From Heterodera schachtii (Eukaryota > Nematoda > Chromadorea > Rhabditida > Heteroderidae): a stretch of 64,000 nucleotides of DNA. Of the stretch, positions 35,101 through 44,783 are shown piece after piece. Numbering within the stretch: position 1 is the stretch's first letter; the number at the start of each line of letters is the position of its first letter. The notes beneath the pieces were generated by a model. The model was not told where the DNA came from, searched no databases, and worked only from the letters and a program-made list of their open reading frames with translations. The position numbers and the translations under genes are program-made. The stretch is from assembly GCA_023374025.1 (NCBI GenBank), contig SIJG01000037.1, positions 554,211-618,210 of the forward strand. The letters run 5' to 3'.

Positions 35101-37574
35101 AAAACAATGGACCGGCAGAAACGGAAAATGTGTGAACGAAATGATACAGAGATGGACAATTGTTCTTTATATTTAGTTGAATTTGGAGAACATTCCGCTC
35201 GCTGAGAGTTTTCCTGAGAAAGACGGACAAACTGAGGACAAAACGGACAATTCTGCGACAGGGGAACTTTCGAAGGGCCAAAATGCGCTTCCAAAAATGA
35301 CCGATTGTTCGAATCCTGCAAACCCTGGCGACCCTGCTCTTTTTTATCGCGATTTTGTTTTGGATTCATCTATCACGCAGAATATGGAACGTGAGACAAC
35401 AACTTGCAGTGACAAAATTCAAGTGTTGGACCGAAGACAATTGGAGGAAATAATCATGAAAAAATGTTCGATAATTCCTTCGCCAACTTTGGACAAGCCG
35501 AAAGCAGTTCAAACTGCGCGGAAGAGGTCATTACGACCGGGCGCGGCAATTTCTGTGAGAACGGCTGAAGTGAGTTTTTTGTTTTTGATTTTTTTGGTCG
35601 TGTGCTTCAAAAAGACATTTTCAGCCATCGGAGTCAGAAGAAAGTTCGGAGGATGAGGAGGAAGTGAAAAGGCCGCCGCCTTTTTTGGTGCATAAAATGC
35701 CAAAGTGCAAAGTGTTGTTGGAACGTATAAAGAAGAAATTGCTTCAAAGACCGCGGCTTAGTCAGCCCAAAAAGAGTTCCGAGGTGGACAATTGCCATTT
35801 GAATTAGACAATGGGGCTGAATGGATTATAACCTCCCGAAATCGAAAATGAAAAAAAAAATCCCAAAAGTTTTGAAACGACATCGCAAAAAAAAGAAGTC
35901 GAAAAGTAACAAAAAAAGTCATTCGGAGGGGAGGTGGGGGCGGGGGGGGGTAGCCGGGAGAACACCCTCCCCCCACCCCCATATTATTCCCTCTTCGTTA
36001 GCCCCCTGAATTTTTTTATCCGGCATTTCCTTCTGATTGTGATATTTCAGTTTGTGTTTAGAATTTGTCTTCTCTTGACTACTCTTCTCAGACTCCGAAC
36101 ACTTCCCGACGAAGCACTCGCAATTCGGGCACTCCTTCGCAGCAAATTAAGCAGGAACTCTTCCTCTGTAAGTTGTTGCGCTTTTCTCACCCACCCAATA
36201 GCCGGACAACTAAATTTCCATAAATGTTTAACAAATTTTATCAAAAAATCCGGAGCAGGTCGTTCCCCCGTGTCGTTTCCCCCCCCTCCCTCCGTCGTTT
36301 CCCCCCGAAAAATTAAAAAAAAAAAAATTCTCAAACCTAGAAATTTTTCATAAAAAAATTCTTAAGATTTTCTTAGTACGAAAATTTCAAGAAAAAAAAT
36401 TTTTTGAGAAATTTTTCAGCATTTTTTAGAAAATTTTTGAAAAAACTTAGTAGTTCATTATAAAATTTCTAAAAAATCGCTGAAAAATTTCTCAAAAAAT
36501 TTTCGGGGGGAAACGACATGGGGGGAAATGAAGTGCACCCCAAAAAATCATAAATTTTGGAAAAGTATTCGATCTTTTCGTCTACCTTGCTTAAAATCAA
36601 GAAATATCGTTTGAAAAACTTAGTCGAAGAGCAAAAAATATATATTGATTCTTCCAATGATTTTTCTGTTATGGGTCTGTTCTTCTCTCACACTCATTTG
36701 TCAGAACAAATTTGGAGGGGGTATTGGCAAAATAAAAACAAAAATTTTACCACTAAATCATTTTTTGAGGAATGAGGAATTTTGCGGGCGGTTTTTATAC
36801 TTACCTCGCGTTCTCCCCCCGCCCCTCCCTTTGAGACCTTCCGTCTAAAAACGTTTCAAATAATTCCCACAGGTGTCAAATGCACGCGCACCCGCACTTT
36901 TAAGGGCGAAACTGCCTACCATCTCCACGAATTGGCCCGCCATCGCAATTGCGTTTCTGCCAATGAATACGTGGTATTACTTTTGTTTCGCTTTTACTTT
37001 CCTTTTTTTTTATTGTTTCGCTTTTATATTTCTCTCAATTTGTTAAAACTTATATTATTGTTGTAGGTCGACTACATGGAAAAACTGATGCCTTCGGGTC
37101 TTAGTGAAGTCACTTTTTGGTGCGTTCACAAATTATATGCCTTTTTTGCGATTAGTGATTGTTTTTCCCAATTTTTCTCATAATCCCTCTTAAAATTGAC
37201 TTTTTTCTTCCCACAATCAGCTGTTTGTTGTGCGACAAAAACTTCGAATGCGCCGAATATTGGGAACACATGAGCGAAAAGCATCAGACAAAAATCGGCG
37301 CAAGGCACCGGCGGATTTCGAGGAGTATTAAGGACGTGAGGGAAGGCAAAATTCAGGTGGAAACCGATGAAGCAAATCGCCAATTTATAATTTTGAATTC
37401 TTACAGAGTTTCAACGTCAAAAAGGAATTCCTTTCCGATTCTGAGGACGAAGATTCAAAGGACGTAACATGGAAGGGAAGGGACGGAGAATGGGCGAAAT
37501 TGGAATTGGGCAGGAAGAAGCGGATGAGCCGAGGGGGCGCCGAGAAAAAGGTGAAATTGGAAGTGATGGACTGA
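32122..37574 (+). CDS. Protein with integrase-type HHCC zinc site, WW-like segment and two zinc fingers
   Basis: Phase-consistent exons include 32122-32250, 32295-32458, 32817-33039, 33088-33226, 33452-33613, one from 33658, one from 34138, about 34410-34537, one from 34843 and one from about 35176. A further seven blocks run to the stop at 37572-37574. Exons 2-3 join to give HVKGNHKAKTPLHNEL then DRCPVCLEKKKK, an H-x4-H...C-x2-C arrangement like the zinc-binding domain of retroelement integrases. Exon 34138 has a WW-like pattern (GGWRKMRSRSNPTHQYYYN, T..SQ....P..W). Near 36090-37320 are two zinc fingers: CVKCTRTRTF...HLHELARHRNC, its first Cys created across a splice junction, and CLLCDKNFECAEYWEHMSEK followed by H. 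Acidic blocks (SESEESSEDEEE) and basic blocks suggest a nuclear protein. I do not know this architecture. No catalytic integrase core is present, so a host gene is likelier than a transposon. Confidence 0.65.
34550..34800. repeat. Element relic with GC block in an intron
   Basis: GGTCCCATGGTGACGATAGG and CGCCCCCCAGGG lie in AT-rich DNA (34676-34710), followed by AACAGATTTTGTCTGGCAAT. It resembles the interior of the hAT-like element at 13500-14312. Confidence 0.45.
36251..36541. mobile_element. Fold-back MITE with GTCGTTTCCCCC repeats, 8-bp duplication
   Basis: The octamer AAAAAATC is found at 36243-36250 and 36542-36549. The arms contain GTCGTTTCCCCCC and inverse GGGGGGAAACGAC. The loop resembles that of the element at 25863-26216. 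It lies in an intron of the zinc-finger gene. Confidence 0.75.
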
Positions 37575-37753
37575 GAAAAGGGCGAACGAAAGAAGGCGGA
37601 GAATCTGCTGAGTTATTTCCACCATTTTTATCTCTGTTTCTTATGACGAACGAACTCTTCGAAATTGTTTTTCTTTTCAAATTGATTTATCAAAATAAAA
37701 TTCTGCATTGATTCGCAGAATATTTCCCGACAAAATGCCATTGGTTTATGACG

Positions 37754-39953
37754 TCATCCGCCGTTTCTCTCTGTTTGTGCTTCTTTTTTCCCTTTCCCCC
37801 TTTCCTCTCTCTCTGCTGTTGGTGTTACCATTCGCTTCTTTCGCGTTGGCTTAGTCTTTGCGGTATCCAACGCCCACGGAGCGCCTTTTGCTGAAGCGAA
37901 CACGCAAAAAAAGGCATTGGTGGAGCAAAGGGTCAGCCCATGGATTAGCAAAACGATGGCCCAGTCGCCTAAACGGCACAAAACGGAAGGGAAATGCCAA
38001 CCCGCGAATTATTTAGAATTTGAAAATTCTGCCAATTTTGCTCACTTGGCGCATTGTCCGACGCAATCACTTCGTTGAGCAGCGGGGTGAGAAGCATACA
38101 AACGCAGTTGAGGAAGGAAATGTTAGCCAAAGTGAAGTGGGAGTGCTGACGGGAGACCATTTGAGAGGATTTGAAGAAGCCGCCCGAGTTGAAGCCCAAA
38201 ATGCAAGTGGAAGCGATCAAAACGAACTGAGAGAAAGGGGGAGGGGAGGGCATTTGGAGGGGAGGGGAGGGAATGACCAGACAAAGGGACGGCTGAGTGG
38301 TGGGGTCGAGGAAAGCGAGCACAATGAACAGCACACCCATCATGCCCATGGACAGAGTGTTGTAAATGCGCAGCTTCCACCGGTCATCGATGAATCTGCG
38401 CTTGGACATTCGTCGGCATTTCCCCCCCCCCCACCGCCCTTCCCCCGGCATTTTACTTTATCCGATCCGAACTTTGGCCGGCCAACAGTTTGATGAAGAA
38501 CATGATCACTGGCGAGATGGCCGATGCTAAGCCCGTGCTTTCGATTGGCATGTGCAGCACCTTTGGGGGGACCGATTTGGTTTCTATCGATCGCTTTTTT
38601 TGGCCCATGCCATGCCTTGTTGATGTAAGTTGGCATGAACTGCAGGGACAGTTGTGTGCCCATAAAGTTGCCAAACGAAGCGACCAAAATGGCCCAAATT
38701 GCCTTGTCGGAGTAAAACGCGCGCAAAGGGACGCGACGGCCCTTCCGTTTGTTCTGTTGCCCCGGCCCACTGTAAATTGACCCCTTCCCGAACAATACCT
38801 AAAAACCCAATGGAATGGTCTGTCAAAAGTGAAACACTTTCTCTGCTCACTTTGACTAATTCTGCCCGGTCCACCATCGGATGTTTTGTGGGCGAATTTC
38901 GATGATAAAGCATAAAAAAGGTGAAGAGGAGAAGCGACACAATGCCGTGGAGGTAATAAACCGAGGGCCAACCAACGGAAGAGGTGCAAAGGGCGCCGGA
39001 AATTGGCATGGTGAAAATGGGGGCGATCTTTGGGGGATGGGAGAACGAATTGGCATTCATTCACAAATGAGCAACCTGGAGGAAGCTGGACAGAATGGCA
39101 ATGAAGATGCCATTCTGTTTCAGGGACGACCAATTTGAGGTGATTGAACCCATCACCGGGAGACACGCGGAGAAAGCGGCGCCGAAAGGGAAGCATTTGG
39201 GGAATTATGTGTGTGGAACAACACACCTTGGATAATTCGGATGCCGAGAATGAATGGGAACCCGAGATTGGCAGATAATGGAAGCAGCAATGTGGCAATG
39301 GCAGAAATGAAGCCGAGGGAGCCGAACACTAAGCTGAGACGAGGATTGATCAGAGAAGTAAGCCATCGGGGGGACTACCGGGAGCCGAAACGGTTGAGGA
39401 GTACTGTCAGAGGGAATACGGTGATCAGAGCGCCAACGGCCACGGCCATGAAAAGCATTGAGCGCTGCTGACTGGAGTAGTCCAAATTCGGGTTGTAGCC
39501 GAGCTCCTTCCACTCGTTCTCTTCCCATTTCGCAAAACTTACATTTTCTTTGACAATGAATTCAGATTGATTCGAGATTATAAATTGGGTTAAACTTTGT
39601 TCCAATTTCGTGAAATTTTCAGGTCGCTCGCCAGCCATGCAAATGTAAGTGAAATTGAATGCCAAAATGTTGCTCAGAATGGAGGAAAGGCACAAAGTGC
39701 AGATGATCATGATGGTGAAGCGGATCTGTGCTTTTCATTTATCCAATTCTCTCTTTGGATTAGCTTTTGCTTTTCTGCTAAATATTTTCTGTCATTTTCG
39801 CTTTGGCTTTCATTTCCAATGCCATTTTTATGCTTTTTACGCTTTTCCTCAATCATTTTCTTCCTTTTTCACCTGTCCTCCCAACAAAAAGCCGCCTTCG
39901 CCCTCACTCTGATCGTCTTCGTCCACGACTTCTGATCGGCTTCTGTTGGTCAT
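37754..39953 (-). CDS. SLC17-type (sodium/phosphate, vesicular anion) MFS transporter
   Basis: A membrane transporter of the SLC17 group. Exon 1, 39953-39873, encodes an acidic N terminus with a dileucine-like GFLLGG. Exon 2, 39725-39379, carries TM1 (CLSSILSNILAFNFTYICM) and a glycosylatable lumenal loop. Then come 39333-39227 (GSLGFISAIATLLLP), 39182 onward (FSACLPVMGSITSNWSSLKQ), IAPIFTMPISGALCTSSVGW, AIWAILVASFGNFMGTQLS, ESTGLASAISPVIMFFIKLL and RWKLRIYNTLSMGMMGVLF. The last exon, 37981-37754, has the family tail NAFFCVFASAKGAPWALD. Twelve hydrophobic segments are plausible. Two introns are odd: one starts with GC (AAG|GCATGG near 38622), and the intron 39226-39183 has no AG at its 3' end. 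The substrate cannot be told from sequence alone. Confidence 0.88.
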
Positions 39954-39959
39954 TGTTGA

Positions 39960-41420
39960 TGCGAAACGGCGTGACCACTGATTGTTTGGGTTTCATTTAC
40001 CCCTTCTTTTTCTGATTGGCTCTTTTTACTCCGACTCACTTGCCCTTGGCTATTTTGTCCCGTCCATGTGCCTTTCTCGTCAGTTTTTGGGCTGACACTG
40101 AGTTTGGTTGGGTCCAACACAATGTTGGCACTGTATTGGTCCCTCTGTGTGGCGTCATCCCTTTGTTCTTCGTCCCGTTGCTTTTGAATGCGTATGAAAT
40201 TGCTGAAGGGGCTTTCTCCACTCGGTCTCCCTCCCTCCAGCAAACCCCGTCTCCGGGTCCATTCCCTCCACCGCACGGAATTGGGGCCGTTCGACCGTTT
40301 CTTCGATTTTGTCCTTTTCGCCTCCATCTGTGCCGTCGTCTCTTTCCTTCTGCAGATTCTCCACTCTTTCGCATTCCGCACATTTTTCGTTCATTTTTTA
40401 ATTTATTTCAATTGAATGGAAGTCGAACGGCTTTCAGTCAGTCGATTGGACGGACCGACGCATTTATTCGTTTCAATGGAAAAGTCTCGTCGATGAGCCA
40501 AACGTGGCGAGGGTTTCCACCAAAAGTGAGGGATTTTCCCGCTCATTCATCGAATCCTTTGTTGTGAATTTTGGCCGAGATAAGCTGATTTGCGTGTCCA
40601 AATTCCAATTCCATCGAACAATGCGACGAATGAATGGAAAAAGCGAACGTTTCGTTCCATGGAAAGATTAAACCCTTCGCCTTTTTGGGCAGATTCTTTC
40701 GAAATTTCTCGCAAATCGCACACGCGCAGAAAAACGAATTTGCAACTGATTATTATTTGTGTTTACATTTTACTACCGTATACTGAGAAGAGATTAGGCT
40801 AATTTTACCATGTGATTCCTTTTTTGCCTTTGATTTTGAATAAATAAATTTAAAAAATAAATAAATAAAATGAATTTTATTAAATTATAATTATTTTGAT
40901 TTATTTCAATTAACTTTTAATAGGGTTTCTGTGATCGTTGATCTCATTATGACATCCGTTTTCTCTAATTCCGAAACTCTAGTCCCATTCTATTAAAATC
41001 GGAATTTTTATTTTAAAATATTTCATCTTTTAATAATAAAAGCAGCCCTGCAAACTTTCAAATTTTTAATAAAGACCGAGCCAGACCCGGCAAGTTCTAG
41101 TTTGACCGTGACCCGTTTTGGAGAGGCCGGATCCAGGAGGACATGTTATTTTTGAAAATGTCTGGCCCGACCAATTAAAAATGGTCAAACGGTTTGCCGG
41201 GCCCGGAAAAACGGTCCTGCTCGGTCTCTAATGTTTAATGTCTCCTCAAAAACAGCAAACGGAGAGAGATAAACCAAAAGGGGAATCAAATTGGTGCTGA
41301 TTGTGGGGAAAGAAAGAATCTTTGATCGATTTAAATGTACGACTTCACAAACTGTTTTCGTGTTCATTTAGTTAATTAAATAAATCATTTAAAATTCCCC
41401 CCCCCCTTTTTTAAATTTTC
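39960..41420. other. Intergenic DNA, no supported gene
   Basis: Open frames at 40016-40567 (+) and 40036-40394 (-) overlap each other and show no domain or splice logic. 40800-41050 is AT-rich. At 41075-41233, AGACCGAGCCAGACCCGGC has a partial inverse (GCCGGGCCCGGA, CTCGGTCT), forming a small imperfect fold-back. Confidence 0.5.
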
Positions 41421-41423
41421 TAA

Positions 41424-41792
41424 TTATTTATTAATTAGGTATATTTTATTTTGCATTTCCTTAACATTGCCACTTATAAATTGAATGCTTTCCTCCGTTG
41501 ACTCCCCATTTGGCGCCGAAGGGAATGAATCGGAGCATCCCTCGGGCGAATTCAGCGGCACCGGCGAGCAAATGGCCGGCATTCCGATCATAAGCGGGCG
41601 GAGGGGAGAAGCGGACGCGGCTGAGGGCATTCCAATCGCGCGGAGGTCGGTTTGGGTGAGTTGCGTCAGATTCCGTTCTTCAGTTTTGACCAGCGGCTGT
41701 TGCTCAGTCCCACGCCCGTCCTTTCGCGAGACAATCGGTCCGTTTTGGGCGGAGAAGTGCCCGAAATTGAGTCTTCCGGTCATTTTTTCCAT
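41424..41792 (-). CDS. Small single-exon ORF, unrecognised
   Basis: A 122-codon frame (MEKMTGRLNFGHFSAQNG, LTQLTQTDLRAIGMPSAASA) with balanced composition, unlike the low-complexity phantom frames. It is hydrophilic, without signal peptide or membrane segment. It lies about 100 bp from the SLC38A9 start on the opposite strand. It may be a real lineage-specific gene. Confidence 0.4.
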   Translation of the reverse strand: MEKMTGRLNFGHFSAQNGPIVSRKDGRGTEQQPLVKTEERNLTQLTQTDLRAIGMPSAASASPLRPLMIGMPAICSPVPLNSPEGCSDSFPSAPNGESTEESIQFISGNVKEMQNKIYLINK

Positions 41793-41895
41793 ATTTATTA
41801 CTAATCTTCCATTTTTATTTCTTTTCCCCTTTTTTTGTCAAATAGGACTGATGATGTCATCACTTTTTTTCAAAAAATAATAAATTTTTCCTAAA

Positions 41896-44477
41896 ATGTC
41901 ATTTGTTCCCCCTTTTTCCCCTCCCTTTTTCAATTTTCTTCTGTCCCTTTCCGATGGTCCTTCTTCGCGTCGTCCCTATTTGTTTTCGTTGCTTCAAAAC
42001 CCTTCTCCCATTCCCTGCCCTTTGCCTTCGCAATTTCCGCCCGGCCAAATTCACCGTGAAGAAAATATGGCCATTCGCTACAGACTTTTCAACCGATTGG
42101 ACCCCGGCGGTTCGCATTTGGTCAGTTTCTCTGAAAATGCCCCTTTAAATCGCATTTTGTGCCTTTCCATCTTTTCAGAGAATGCCTTCCCATGTGATTC
42201 CCGCCATATTTTTCTCCATTTTGCCTTTTGACGATTTCAAAGACGTGGAGGGCAAGCAGAGCAGTTTAGTCACAATGTAAAAACAATGGCATAATTAAAA
42301 TTTAATTGTTTTACCAATGTTTGTGCTCCCTTTTTCAGATTCTCCATTTGGAACACAATGATGGGCACAAGGTAAGCAATTGCATTCGCTTGTGTCCGCC
42401 GTTCGTTTTGTAATTTCCGTTTCTTCGCTTTTCGTCTCCTCACCATTCCCTGGGCCATTCATCAGTCCGGCTTTCTCCTGGGCCTCTTTCTGATGCTTCT
42501 GATGGCCGCCCTCGCCTTTTACACCGCTTTTCGTGTGGTCGAAAGTCCGAATTCGTTGGGTGACCGCCGCTTTTCCTTCCTTTCACCCCAATTTCTCTCT
42601 TTTTTAGCCCTCGACAGAACGGGCGCCGACTTTTCGGACGTTTGCCGTTTCTTTTGGGGGAGGACGTGGCGAATATTTCTCCGTGTTTTTCTCCATTTTG
42701 GTCCTCGTCGGCGGCGTCATTCTTTACTTTGTGTTGATGTCCAACTTTCTGTTTTACACCGGAAACATTGTCAACGGTTGTCCCATTTCACTTCCAATTC
42801 ATTTGGCTAATTGAAGAGGCATTGCAGCCGAACTCATCGATCATTCCGATTATGGTCAACGGCACTCTCAGCTGCGACGGTCAGTCAGTCATTGTCAGCG
42901 ACGCCGCATTTATTAGACAAATTTTTTTAAATATTTTTTTTCAACTAACAAAAAAGGGAAATAATAAATAATCAAAAAATAATAGAATATTCCGAAAGAA
43001 ACAAAAAAAAATAAACTCCTAAATTCAATTAAAAAGAAATTTGTCGGGGGAAAAAAGTGGGGCTCCTTCAGTTAGTAAAATAAAACTGTTTAGTTTTCTG
43101 TCTCGAAAGAGTCTATGAGCCCAGCCAAGCGCGGGATTTGTTTGTGTTGGCCAAGGGATTGGTCCTTGGCGACCCGTGGGATTGGCATTTATTGTCGCGC
43201 GACGGCCTTTTCCGTCGGATTTGGACTTTGCAGGTGACCAGTCGGCACTTGGGGAATCCCCCGCCTGTCATGGCTTCTGATTTGGCACCAATTAATGCGT
43301 TTATCCCTTCATAATTTGCCTTTTCTCTTTAGGGCGGAGTTCCGCTCATTTTGGCGCTTTTTCTCTTTCCGTTGCTCAATTTTAAGTCGCCGACTTTCTT
43401 CATGAATTTCAATGGATTGGGTCGGCTTTTTGTCATTTATTTTCTCAATTATTATTATTTTTAGGCACTATTTCCATTTGCTATTTGATGTGTTTTACCA
43501 TTTCAAAGGCCATCGAATGCAAATTCAATGTCGATTTCTTCGACCCGACCTCCGAACACTTTGTGAAACGTTCGTTTGTTTGCCCCCCCCTCGGATATTT
43601 TTTCAAAAAAATCCTTTACCCCCCCCCCTTATTTTTCCTTTTACCACTGTTTCTTTTTTCAGTTTTCAGTTGGAAATTCCCCGCCCTCAGCGGCACTTTG
43701 GCACTCGCCTTTTTCATTCACAACGCAATTCTGACGATTCTGCGCAACCAAAAGAACCCCGAGAACAATGTGAGGCTTTCTTCTTCGGTTTTTGCTTTAT
43801 TTTTCAGCTTTTTCCGTTAGTCTCGTGATTTGCTCGTCGGTTATGCGTTGTCCGCCTTTTGTTACATTCTCATCGGTTCGCTTTTCTTCCTCGCCTTTCC
43901 CACTTTCAGAGATTGTATTGCCGATGTGCGTTTTGCTTCCCTTTTCTCTTTCCCCATTAATTTTAGAACTTTTTGAACAATTTCGGCACTGGCGACGTGC
44001 TCAGTGCCGTCGCCCGTGTCTTTTTGCTCTTCCAAATGCTTACCGTCCTCCCTCTGCTTATGTACCTCATCCGTGTCCAGTTCAGTTACGTGTTCGTCGG
44101 CTGTGTTTACCCCGGGTAATCCCCGCTGTTTTGGGTGCCATCCTCGCCGAATTGCCTTCCTTTGTTTAGCTTTTTCTACGTCGTTCTGATCAATTTGGCC
44201 ATTTTGTCGGTCGCTTTGTCCTTCGCCATGTTTTATCCTCATGTCGGCGCAATTCTCCGGTGACTAATCGCATCCCTTCCATTTCCCTTATCCCTCCGTT
44301 CCTTCGTTCAGTTACATCGGCTCCATTTCTGGCCTCGTTTGGATGTTTCTGCTCCCTTGCGCTGTGCACCTGAAACGTCTCCAAATGCAAGGCCGACTCA
44401 CTCATCGGCAAATTGCGCTTCATTCTTTCCTTATTTTTTGTGGCCTTTTAAATCTCATTGCCCAATTCTTTCTCTGA
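41896..44477 (+). CDS. SLC38A9-type lysosomal amino-acid transporter/sensor
   Basis: Homologue of SLC38A9, which senses lysosomal arginine for mTORC1 in animals (family knowledge). Exons: 41896-42120 (N-terminal region, AIRYRLFNRLDPGG), 42179-42276 (HVIPAIFFSILPFD, EGKQSSLVT), 42339-42371 (FSIWNTMMGT) and 42435-42559 (IPWAIHQSGFLLGLF). Then follow blocks near 42609-42775, 42813-42881, 43118-43234, 43333-43420, 43465-43570, 43668-43769, 43824-43916, 43967-44116, 44170-44261 and 44312-44477. Signature blocks include VLMSNFLFYTGN, LLNFKSPTFF, LALAFFIHNAILTILRNQK and LLVGYALSAFCYILIGSLFF. The intron 42372-42434 starts GTAAGC but ends TTTTCG, without AG. The frame slips by one base at 42651-42662 (T/G homopolymer), between CRFF and the GEYFSVFFSIL block. 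Confidence 0.9.
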
Positions 44478-44783
44478 ATGATTTTATAGGCTTGTGAAGA
44501 CTTATTTTTAGTTTTTTAAATTTCTATTCATTATTTTTATCTTTTAACATTCCTTCCCATTTAAAGTGCAATATTTTTTTTTTCATTAATTGTACTGTGA
44601 TTGTTAGAAAATGTGTTAAGCTTGAGAGAATTTTGTTAAATTCAATTTTTGTTCATTCTTTATCTTTAAATTAAATAACAGAATGCCATAAAAATGCGTA
44701 TTTGTCTGTCAGCTAATAATTAATTTTGGGTCTGATTTTGCGGTTCTTTCTGAGAAGGAAAGCGCACTTTTGACGAATTCCAA

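Noticed and set aside
40016..40567. 183-codon + strand ORF
   Set aside because: No domain or splice logic; overlapping frames on the opposite strand are equally open.
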